Below, piece after piece: positions 22,241-30,602 of a stretch of 64,000 bases of DNA. The stretch's first letter is position 1. Every line of letters begins with the position of its first letter. Origin of the DNA: Aristolochia californica (Eukaryota > Streptophyta > Magnoliopsida > Piperales > Aristolochiaceae); the NCBI GenBank assembly GCA_029961685.1, contig JARWKL010000002.1, positions 14,786,908 through 14,850,907 on the forward strand, written 5' to 3'. Under the pieces are notes generated by a model. The model was not told the DNA's origin. It saw only the letters and a list, made by a program, of their open reading frames with translations, and did no database searches. The position numbers and the translations under genes were made by a program.

Positions 22241-23389
22241 ATTTGAAGAGCTTCCTCGGAGTGACGGGAAAGAGCATCAATGGCTCTGTTCAAGGGACCA
22301 GGCTTGTGTTCAACTGTAAAGTCAAATCCCATGAGCTTGCTAATCCAGTGTTGTTGGGGCAAAGTGGAGATACGTTGATCCAACAAGAACTTCTAACTGG
22401 AGTGGTCAATGCGGATGATAAAAAATTGGCCCCACAAGTATGGTCTCCAGTGTCAGACGGCCTTCGCTAAGCCAATTAGCTCTCGTTCATATGTTGGTAA
22501 TTAATGATGGTGGAGAGCTAGCTGACCACTAAAGTATGCTATGGGATGCTGGGATTGTTGAAGCACCGCCCCAATACCACTGCCAGATGCATCACATTCA
22601 ATCACAAACACATCTTGGAAATTTGGAAACTGAAGTACCGGTGCCGAGGCTAGAGCTTGCTTGAGCGTCTGGAATGTTGTCTCGGTTGTGTCAGTCCAAT
22701 GGAAGTCATTACGGCGCAGCACGTTAGATAAGGGGGCTGCGAGGTGTGCATAATTGTGGATAAACTTTCGGTAATATCTGGCCAAGCCCAAAAAACCCCT
22801 TAATGTTGCAATGTTTCGGGGTGGAGGCCACTAAAGTATAGCCTCAATCTTTGTCGCATCCATGGTAACCCATGTTGCTATAATAACATGACCCAAATAG
22901 GCCACCTGAGTATGACCAAATGAGCACTTGGATATTTTCAAATACAGATGATGAGTCCAAAGCAAGTTGAAGACCAGACACAGGTCTTTGAGATGTTGAA
23001 GCCAAGACTTGCTGAAAATCAAGATATCATCAAAGAAAACTGCAACAACTTTTTTGAGATAGAGGCGAAATACCTCATTCATCAAGGCCTGAAATGCTGA
23101 TGGAGAGTTGAAGAGACCGAAGGGCATGAAAATGAACTCAAAATGACCATGATGAGTGCGAAAGGCTGTTTTCTCGATGTCTGGGGATACATTCTGACTT
23201 GATGATAGCCGGACCGCAAGTCTAGCTAGGTGAAAAAAATTTCCCCATGGAGTTCATCTAATAACTCATCAACCACTGGGATTGGAAACTTGTCCTTAAC
23301 TGTCTTTGCATTTAATTCCGGGTAATCAATGCAAAACCTCCATGTGTGGTCATTTTTCTTCACCAAAAGAATTGGAAGAGAAAGGGAGG
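22241..23389 (-). pseudogene. D reverse transcriptase (C-terminal part) and RNase H
   Basis: RT blocks MPFGLFNSPSAFQALMNEVF, VAVFFDDILIFSKSW with the catalytic DD intact, and QVAYLGHVI; then GLARYYRKFIHNYAHLAAPL and RNase H VIECDASGSGIGAVLQQ and HWISKLMGFDFTVEHKPG. The N-terminal RT lies at 24814-25158 beyond insertion C3. Confidence 0.9.
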
Positions 23390-23719
23390 TGTTATGCACA
23401 CAATAACATTATTATTTTTATTTTTTTCTATAATTTACTTTATTTATTTCAGTTTTAGGCCACAGGGGTATTTTTAGAATATTTCATTTATTGGGGTATT
23501 TTTGTAATCTTTTATATTAAACCTTATCAGGAACCCTATTTAAGGGGAAAGAGCAATGAGAAAGGGAAGCATTGATTTTAGGTTAATTTTAGGTTAAACA
23601 GGCTTAGAGTTTTCCTCAATGAGCTCTAGGGTTTTCAAGCTTCCCTTTTGGCTTGATCTTCGTTTTCATCTCCAAGTCTTCCCTATATGAATCCATGTGT
23701 TAGATCTGGGACCATAACA
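23390..23719 (+). repeat. C3 LTR
   Basis: TGTTATGCACAC to GACCATAACA, 330 bp, related to both C1 LTRs. A degenerate primer site ATTGCTATCAGAGT follows. Confidence 0.85.
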
Positions 23720-23734
23720 ATTGCTATCAGAGTA

Positions 23735-24473
23735 TGAACACAATGATGGATTCTTCAACCCGAGAGGAAAGACTTGCCTTTGCCCAGGATTTGCGTACAA
23801 CAAGAAGTAAGTTCTATCAATATATGTTAAAATTGCACCAGTAGCAGCAATCTTACATTAATAAAGTGATAGATTTATTGTCTGCTCGCGTTGCGGCCGA
23901 AAAGGTCATACAACCTCAAATCTCCGATCACAACATATGCACAGAAGACGCTGACGCTATTTTAGACGAGCAAAAAGGCGAAGGGGCGGAAATTCCAATA
24001 TTTTCGAGCACAAAATACACACCGAACGACAGGCAGTTGATCAAGACGCTATCTCAGATGGGCAGAAGACGCCAACAATCAGAGAGTAATTTGTCTCTCA
24101 AGAATGGGGTTCAAAAAATCCACAATGGGGTTCGGCATCAAATCCTTTCCCAATGGACACCGTGCGTCTCCCCGTACCGCAGAGAAATCCAAAGTCGAAC
24201 AGAGGGGAGGTAATACAAATCCGAACAGGGGCAATTCTGAAATCATCGGCACTGGACAATTTGGGGGCGACCTCAATTCTGAACGTGGGATAAGGAAAAT
24301 TTCCGAGTAGGAACGTCCCGCACAAAAAACCCGAGCAGCGCAATGGAACATAGAAATTCCAAACTCAAACCACTTCTGCTCACGGCTAGCAAATCTTTCA
24401 GTGACGGTTCTGAGCAAGACTCAGGCGACGAAGCCCCAAAGGGCTGCCCTTCACCACCGGACATGGAGGAGTT
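23735..24473 (+). pseudogene. C3 gag-like leader
   Basis: From ATG at 23735 it reads MNTMMDSSTREERLAFAQDL, then with a stop or two a charged protein including VIDLLSARVAAEKV and SQMGRRRQQSESNL. No domain was recognised. It occupies the place of the C1 and C2 leaders. It ends where the TRIM primer site begins, so no cargo or 3' LTR C follows. Confidence 0.4.
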
Positions 24474-24485
24474 TTTGATACCAAA

Positions 24486-24813
24486 TGTTAAGCACCTAGC
24501 CAAAAGTACCCAAAAGACCGGCCTGTTAGGAGCGGAAGGCATAGGTACTTAACCCCAGGACCATAACAGTACACCCCGCCCTCCTGAGCCGACGACCATG
24601 GCGGCAATAACACAGCGATGAGTGCCGGGTCAGGATCCCATAATCCCTTACGGCTGCCGCGTCCAAGGAGTGCGGTCGCCCGTTCACACGGGGAGTCGAA
24701 CTCAGGATGTAATGCCTACTTTGATACCAAATGTTAAGCACCTAGCCAATACTACCAAAAGACCAACCTGTTAGGAGTGGAAGGCATAGGTACTTAACCC
24801 TAGGACCATAACA
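24486..24813 (-). mobile_element. TRIM (family E) at the right end of C3
   Basis: LTRs at 24486-24568 and 24732-24813, with PBS complement TTTGATACCAAA at 24720-24731 and PPT complement GTACACCCCGCCCTCC at 24569-24584. A second PBS-like TTTTTGATACCAAA (24472-24485) lies outside the left LTR, so a further internal region began there: a tandem or chimeric arrangement. Confidence 0.8.
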
Positions 24814-25158
24814 AGAGGTACTCAGTCTTATGAAGCCTTGTTCTAGCATCAAGGTGCATTGCCTTTCAATTTCATCCTTTTGAAGGTGGGGGTATCTATA
24901 TGGTCTCACCACCACCACTTCGGAGCCAGCCTTCAAACGAATTCTATGGTCACAGTGGCGCAATGGCGGAAGAATGATGGGTATGTGAAAGAGGTCTGTA
25001 AACTCTTCCAACAAGATGTCCAAATTGGTCGTTGTGAGCTGGTGGTGGTGCATGCTATGAAGTTGTGTTGAACCCTCTGTATGACGGCCTTGTAGTGTGA
25101 TTCTCTCAATGTGAAATTCAAAACTCATTGTCAATGCAGCGAAATCCCACAATATCAT
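24814..25158 (-). pseudogene. D reverse transcriptase, N-terminal part
   Basis: The minus strand gives LPPLRHCDHRIRLKAGSEVV, YRYPHLQKDEIERQCTLMLE and QGFIRLS, the segment before the RT fingers. It is cut by C3 and continues at 23389. Confidence 0.85.
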
Positions 25159-25195
25159 CCCTAATGTCTAGAGCCACTTAATACCCAAAACCATA

Positions 25196-25483
25196 TCAAA
25201 CCCAGCTTGTGGAATGATAAAAAAAATTAATTGAAAATGTGTGGCCAGCAATGGTAAACAGGACGGACTTGCTGACCACATAACTCGGAACTTTTTCCCC
25301 ATTGGCAACGGAGATAGAAGCGGGTGGCTGAGATTGAACGGGAAGTTGAAAATACTTTGCGGCAGTGAAGCTGAGAAAATTATGCGTGCTGCCAGAGTCC
25401 ACCAGACCTGCTAGTGGCTGGTTGCCAACCAAAGCACAGACCTGCATTGTTTTGGTGGTCTGGATGCCTGTGACGGCGTGCAA
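25196..25483 (-). pseudogene. D aspartic protease
   Basis: Frame with LAGLVDSGSTHNFLSFTAAK and SVANGEKVPSY; the DSGS motif is intact. The C-terminal block changes frame near 25200. Confidence 0.85.
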
Positions 25484-25505
25484 TGAAACAGTAGGTTCCT
25501 CAGTG

Positions 25506-26409
25506 TCAATTTGTTCGAACGTGCCAAAAGAGTTTCTTGCAGTGGTGCCTGAATGTATATTGTTTGTTACAATTATAGCATAACCATTTTTCTCTCCGGG
25601 CTTCCATTTCAGCTCTGGTTAATTTTCGAATGAATGTTGGGGGGTGGGGAATATTTTTGGGTGGAAGTAGGAGTGGCAGTAGCACTGCTTCGCCATTGGG
25701 ATGTTGTGGAGGACCCTCCCGAGCTGGGTTTCCCACTTTCCCACATTGGTTTTCTGGTTTGAAATTTTTGTTTTGCCTCTAAAGCTCGGGCTAAATTCAT
25801 AGCTCTCGTCAAATATGATGGTGCAAGAAGTTCAACTGACAACCGCAGGGCCTCATTTAAACCGGCCGTGAATAAACTGACATGTTGATCAACTCTTACC
25901 ATCTTGCTGGCACGGGTTAGCTTCTCTTGAAATAATTTTTGGTATTCGGCTACACTGTCGGTCTGTCTTAAGAGGACTAAATAGCCCAAATGGTTGTTGT
26001 GGGTCGGTGGGCCAAACCGAATGGTGCACAAGTCTTTAAAGTCCTCCCAATCTATACTCGGACGTTCCATTTCAAGTTGGTGGCCCCAAAACTGTGCTTC
26101 ATCGAGCATGTGGAAGGCGGCCAATCCAACTCTATCAACTGTAGCAGTTCATTGATGGGAAAAAAAAAAATTGCAACGGTACAACCAAATTAAAGGGTCC
26201 TCTGACCCATTAAAGACTGGAAAATCAAGTTTAATGTAGCTTGGAATTACCCTGTTGCCTGGACTAAAATTTCCCCCATATCCCGTTTGCTCTATTTGTC
26301 CAGGGTGATGTGCGCCTTGCCCATTCGAAGGTGCCCTTTCCCCTTCTCTCGAGGTTGGGGTTCTACCGGAAATCATCTCATATACTTGAGAGAGTCGGCT
26401 ATCAAGCAA
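25506..26409 (-). pseudogene. D gag with zinc knuckle
   Basis: PSYIKLDFPVFNGSEDPLIW, AAFHMLDEAQFWGHQLEMER, YQKLFQEKLTRASKMVRVDQ and a knuckle CYNCNKQYTFRHHC are encoded on the minus strand in two or three frames. The Gag start is near the PBS-adjacent end (about 26500). Confidence 0.85.
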
Positions 26410-26524
26410 TGCTGCAAGTCGGCCCTCTGTTCCTCCTATCTAGCGTTCACCATTTCCATGACCCTTTCCATCAAATCTTCATTGTTCAAAGATTCCCCCA
26501 TGTTTACTCGCTCTGATGCCAAAG

Positions 26525-26993
26525 TGCTATGGTCCTTAACCATAGACCTCGTCACTCGACGAGAAGAAGGATCATCAATGGTATTCAGGAAGGGACCTGT
26601 TTGAACTGATTTCCCTGGTCGACCTATCTTTACTGAGAATGTTTAGAAGAGAGATGAATTCGTGACGTGAAGAGAGGAAGCCAGGCTCGTCAAAGGGAGA
26701 CCTGAACCTTGGTTTCATTGAGGAGAATGCCAATCCTAGGTTCCTTAGAGGAGAACGTTGATCCTGTTTGAATGAAATTCGACTTGTCTTTCTCCATTCT
26801 TTCCGTCCTCTTAAGCAAAACATGCTAAGGACCAATTACAAGTTTTTACAATATTGCCATTGCTGGGTTACACGTTACTATGAGCTGAAATAAATTAACT
26901 TATAAGTACTAAGTTACTTGAGTGATCTTTTCTGAGTCATCCACTCAATCGCGTCGCCTTTGGATGACTCATTCGGCTATCGAGTCCATAACA
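26525..26993 (-). repeat. D 5' LTR
   Basis: TGCTATGGTCC to GTCCATAACA on the plus strand, same length as 20329-20797. The complement of the primer site (CTCTGATGCCAAAG, 26511-26524) abuts its inner edge. Confidence 0.9.
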
Positions 26994-26999
26994 TTTTGC

Positions 27000-28548
27000 A
27001 CTTATCAAAATAGACAGCTTGTGCTTACACTCATGGATTCTTCCACCACATGATGTCTGTTGTGCCAGTGCAGAAAACTATGCTTCCAGACAACCTAGAA
27101 AACAGAGTTGTTGTGATAGTGCAGACACCAATGCTGAAAACAGTGGCAGTGCAGCATGAAATAGACAACGCTGCTGGTTTTCTAGCCCATGTATGGCATA
27201 TGGATTTGCAGGATGCAAGCATTCTATGTTGGTTTTCCAGAAACGGTGCCATTCAGAACTGTGAAATAGCAAGGTTCTTATAGCCTTCAAGTTGTTACCG
27301 CTGTTGCTGCAGCTATACAAGCCGGCTTCGATGACGAAGAACTTGGAGTTGGATTAGATTCAATGACCGCAAATCCAATGGCGTGGGTATGCTCAATCCA
27401 CACTAAGATAAAGAATTTTCAGAAAGCTCCAGATTTTCTTCCTCTGGGTATTGCTACTGCATATGTTCCTCATCGAATTAGTGTCACTAGGTAGAAGTAA
27501 GAACACGTTGTTGTTCTCTCCCATAAGCAACCTGCTGCAGCAACTACATCAGTGGCTACAAAGATCATTGACACTAAAAATCAGGAGGAGAAAAATGTTG
27601 TACTTTCTGTGGATGATGGATGCCAACATAATGCATTTGTGTCCAACTGAGCTAAGCTAAAGACTGTTTTCAAGAAGGATGGCACGACCTGTTAGTGTAT
27701 CAATGCTCACCTCTCACGAGTTACTGCTAATCTAATGTATTCACTGGCCCTCAATTATGAGGAGCACCAATCTCGATAGTGAGTAAATTAGTTAGTAGTT
27801 TTGGCTTAGACACTGATGAGGTCAAATTGTGACCGCAATGGCTATTTGTGAAGAAATTGTAAAATGAAAGCGGGGTTCAGGGTGTCAGCCCCGATGGGGG
27901 TTCAAGGGGGCTGGCCCACGGTATGCCCTTAGTCATGAATGGAAGACCCAAGCATGAACGGAAAATTAAAAGGACTCAAGTGTGAACGGGAATTAATGGA
28001 AGCAGCAGAAAACAGAGGTGAACTCTATACTGACTGTCGCAGCGGACAGAGGCATCCATCGGTGTCGGAAGAGAAAGGAAGCTTCCTTTCTCTTCTTTCT
28101 GTAGCTGTCTCCCAGCTGTCTTCCTCGATTCAGTGCTGCAAATCACCTATGAATAAAGGTGTTCTTCAGCAACAAATTGCATCCAGAGTAATACCTATTC
28201 CCTGTTCATTTTTTTTTTTAGTTTCTTCTTCTGTAAGTCCAAAAGCCATTGAAGCTCTTCTAAGAGCATGTGGTGAGACGAAATCAGCTTTGTATTAAAT
28301 AAAGTTTAGCGTTGGCTTTCTTCTTGATTGATGTTAAGATGTTCCTGGGTTGAGCTTACTCTGTTTTACACGACCACTGCTGGTAACGCGAGCCAAGTTA
28401 GTGATGGTGCTGGTGTAATCCTCTTTATGAGAAGATCATTGGCAGAACAAAAAGCATTACCAATTCTAGGTGTATTCAGGAATTTTACTGTTGTTGGTAT
28501 GGACCCTTCTGTAATGGGCATAGGTCCACCTATTGCAATTTCTACCGC
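27000..28548 (+). pseudogene. Captured 3-ketoacyl-CoA thiolase fragment (peroxisomal KAT type)
   Basis: In several frames the sequence reads NRVVVIVQTPM, AFYVGFPETVPFRTV, AAAIQAGFDDEELGVGLDSM with TANPMAW, LSVDDG, KTVFKKDGTT, then TAGNASQVSDGAGVILFMRR, ALPILGVFRNFTVVGMDPSV and MGIGPPIAI. These follow the order of plant peroxisomal 3-ketoacyl-CoA thiolases (fatty acid beta-oxidation). No introns interrupt the alignable part, so it looks cDNA-derived. The active-site Cys region is altered (expected NRQCSSGLQ; seen K-stop-QGSYSLQ) and the C-terminal third is missing. Stops, frameshifts and solo LTR Q (27690-28370) make it non-functional. Confidence 0.85.
27690..28370 (+). repeat. Solo LTR Q inside the thiolase fragment
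   Basis: 681 bp from TGTTAGTGTATC to GTTTTACA with perfect target duplications CGACC (27685-27689 and 28371-28375). Removing it and one CGACC joins GATGGCACGACC to ACTGCTGGTAAC and restores DGTTTAGN in frame, so it is an insertion, not an intron. Family not identified. Confidence 0.85.
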
Positions 28549-28619
28549 AGAGGAGTTGTATGAGAAAGTGGTTCCTGCATTCGATGTCAAGATGCTTAAC
28601 CGTATTGGGGTTTGCTACA
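28549..28619 (+). other. Junction between thiolase cargo and pol tail
   Basis: Encodes ELYEKVVPAFDVKMLNRIGV, which matches neither thiolase nor chromovirus pol that I recognise. It may be a further captured scrap. Confidence 0.25.
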
Positions 28620-28792
28620 ACAAGTGATGCTGGCAGTATAAAAAAAATGCTTCTCTGGTGGAATGCTCTATTTTTGTCGTCCAGAGAGCTGACCCAGATA
28701 CCGCGGATGCTACTTGGGACCAGGTGGAGACGTCGGCAAGGGCAACCCTACCTTCAAGCTTGAGGAAAAGCTCTTTCTCTCAGGGGTTGTAA
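28620..28792 (+). pseudogene. C1 pol tail (chromodomain end) and PPT
   Basis: Reads SIFVVQRADPDTADATWDQV and, after a frameshift, PTFKLEEKLFLSG, matching the F element tail TDTDPDAATWERV..FELEDKLFLYG. The purine tract CAGGGGTTGTAA abuts the 3' LTR. C2 has the equivalent piece (30446-30602). Confidence 0.8.
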
Positions 28793-29157
28793 TGTTGTGC
28801 ACGCAATAACATTATTAAGAGTCTAATTAATTATTTTTCTTTAATTTACTTTATTTTATTTCAGTTAAAGAATTAATAGGCCACATGGGCATTTTTTTAA
28901 TATTTTATCTACAAGGGAATTTTTTTAATATTTTATCTTGAACCTTATAAGGGTGAACCCTGTTTAAGGGGTAAGAGTAGTGAGAAAAAAATAAGTATTG
29001 ATTTAGCGTAAACAAGGGTTATGAGTTCTCCACAATCAGCTCAATGGTGTGCGTTCTCCTCAAAGAACCTAGAGTTTTCAACCTGCCCTTCGGCTTGATT
29101 TTCTTCTTTCTCTTCTTCCTCCCTACGAATCATCGTGTCAGATCCAGGATCGTAATA
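28793..29157 (+). repeat. C1 3' LTR
   Basis: TGTTGTGCACGC to GATCGTAATA, the partner of 17664-18029. Target duplication GGCTT follows at 29158-29162. Confidence 0.9.
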
Positions 29158-29162
29158 GGCTT

Positions 29163-29320
29163 ATCCTTAAGTGTTAGAGTTTGGGTGTAATTGGGACAAA
29201 CGTAGTGTTATTGTAATTGGAATATGCTACCTTCCTCTATTATAAATAGAGGTTCATGAACTCTGATTATAAGAAGTTCATAAAGTCAATCAAGTATTTC
29301 TCTTTTCCATAAATTCAACA
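29163..29320 (+). repeat. LTR B, second part with TATA box
   Basis: It resumes TATCCTTAAGTGTTAGAG after C1 and ends AAATTCAACA. TATAAATA (29241-29248) sits in the small palindrome CCTCTATTATAAATAGAGG and is the likely LTR promoter core. Confidence 0.85.
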
Positions 29321-30099
29321 TGGTATCAGAGCAAGTTATATAAGTTGACTTGATCAACCCACAAAGATAATGAGATCCTTTTCTCTAAACCCTACACCCA
29401 AAGTCTAGGTTCGTAGTTATTTTTTCCAGTCCTAACACCCGCAGTTTGCTTTGAATTTTTCACCTCTATCTAGAGGTTTTCATATTGAAAATTATATATT
29501 GATGGAAAGATATTTGAGTCTACTTTCCAAGGAAAAATGAATTTTTTTCAATCGAACTTATCTACAAAGAGAAATCAATATTTGAATGATCAAATGTCAG
29601 ATTGCAAAAGAGGTTCGGGCAGCAGCAGATAGCTTCAAATTTTGAGGTATTTTATGCCATCAAGAACGAGACTTTATGGATATATATCAAAATAAATATG
29701 TGCAAGTTTATTCTCTTAAATATTCAACCAATTTTCAATTGGATTTATCTACAAAGAGAAATCGATATTTGAAGCAGTGACAGTTAGATTGAAAAAAAGG
29801 TTCGAGCAGCAGTAGAAAGCTTCAAATTCTGAGGTATTTTATGCTATCGAGAACGAGACTTTATATGGGAAATTTTATATAAAAATAAATATATGTAAGT
29901 ATTTTTTCTTACCTATTCAACCAATTCTCGATCTGAGTTTTTTATAAGGAAATATTGATCTTGGAAGAGTCAATGGTCATGCTGGAAAAAAAAGGAGAAA
30001 CAGTGCTTAGTTCGGCAAAATGACAAAGACCAAAATCTATCAGATTATTTACCTTCTGATAATTATATTTTATGAAGAGAATTAGTACTTGGATGAAAT
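29321..30099 (+). other. Copia B primer site and leader with tandem repeats
   Basis: TGGTATCAGAGCAAG (29321-29335) follows the LTR. The leader has no long frame. It contains imperfect repeats of about 190 bp (around 29555-29680 and 29745-29870, partial third near 29930) sharing ATCTACAAAGAGAAATC and GGTATTTTATGC. The same leader occurs inverted at 49888-50838. Confidence 0.7.
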
Positions 30100-30445
30100 T
30101 GTTACGGTCCTGGATCTGACACATGGATTCGTAGGGAGGAAGAAGAAGAAGACAAAAATCAAGCTAAAGGGAAGCTTGAAAACCCTAGGTTCGTTAAGGA
30201 GAACGCACACCCCTGAGCTCATTGAGGAGAACTCAAAACCCTTATTTAACCTAAATCAATGCTTGTCTTTCTCATTACTCTTACCCCTTAAATAGGGTTC
30301 ACCCTTACAAGGTTTAAGATAAAATATTAAAAAAAATACCCCTATAAATGAAATATTCCAAAAATACCCATGTGGCCTAAAACTGAAATAAAATAAAGTA
30401 AAGTACAGAAAAAATTAAAATAACAATGTCATTGCATGCATAACA
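30100..30445 (-). repeat. C2 3' LTR
   Basis: TGTTACGGTCC to GCATGCATAACA on the plus strand, 346 bp, family C. The tract TTACACCCCCTAGAAG to its right is the PPT on the minus strand. Confidence 0.88.
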
Positions 30446-30602
30446 TTACACCCCCTAGAAGAAAGAGCTTGTCTTCAAGCTCGAAGGTAGGGTATTCTTG
30501 CCCGTGCCAACGTCTCCATCCGTTCTCAAGTATCAACTACGATATCTGTGTCAACCCTCTGGACTACAAAACTGGAGCATCCAACCAAAAAAGCAATTTT
30601 TT
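30446..30602 (-). pseudogene. C2 pol tail and PPT
   Basis: The minus strand reads FVVQRVDTDIVVDT, then ERMETLARA, the same chromodomain-end segment as C1 (FVVQRADPDTADATW). The cargo join is directly upstream in both elements. Confidence 0.75.

Larger units (their letters stand above)
23390..24813. mobile_element. Composite insertion C3: family C LTR and leader joined to a TRIM
   Basis: The left end is a plus-strand LTR C with PBS and leader; the right end is a minus-strand family E TRIM. D flanks read GGAGG (23385-23389) and AGAGG (24814-24818), a possible target duplication with one mismatch, and D RT coding resumes on both sides. The unit therefore looks like one integration with ends from two families. 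Confidence 0.65.
20329..26993 (-). mobile_element. Chromovirus D inserted in C1
   Basis: Both LTRs are 469 bp. Flanks GTTTG (20324-20328) and TTTTG (26994-26998) are a target duplication with one change. The order on the minus strand is 5' LTR, PBS, gag, protease, RT (split by C3), RNase H, integrase, chromodomain, PPT, 3' LTR. My hand count gives about 40 differences between the LTRs, mostly transitions, so it is an old insertion. Confidence 0.92.
17664..29157 (+). mobile_element. Non-autonomous gypsy element C1 carrying host gene sequence
   Basis: Two LTRs of 366 and 365 bp are flanked by perfect target duplications GGCTT (17659-17663 and 29158-29162) in LTR B. Inside are a primer site, a gag-like leader, unidentified coding-like DNA, a 3-ketoacyl-CoA thiolase fragment, and a short chromodomain tail before the 3' LTR. 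A TRIM, element D and solo LTR Q are later insertions. Without them C1 would be about 3.8 kb. It has no RT or integrase, so its movement required another element. Confidence 0.85.

Noticed and set aside
27690..28370. Intron in the thiolase
   Set aside because: It has TG..CA ends and perfect 5-bp direct repeats, and no acceptor AG at the boundary; a solo LTR explains it.
27000..28548. Functional thiolase gene
   Set aside because: Several stops and frameshifts, no active-site block, no C-terminal third, and it lies within a retroelement bounded by target duplications.
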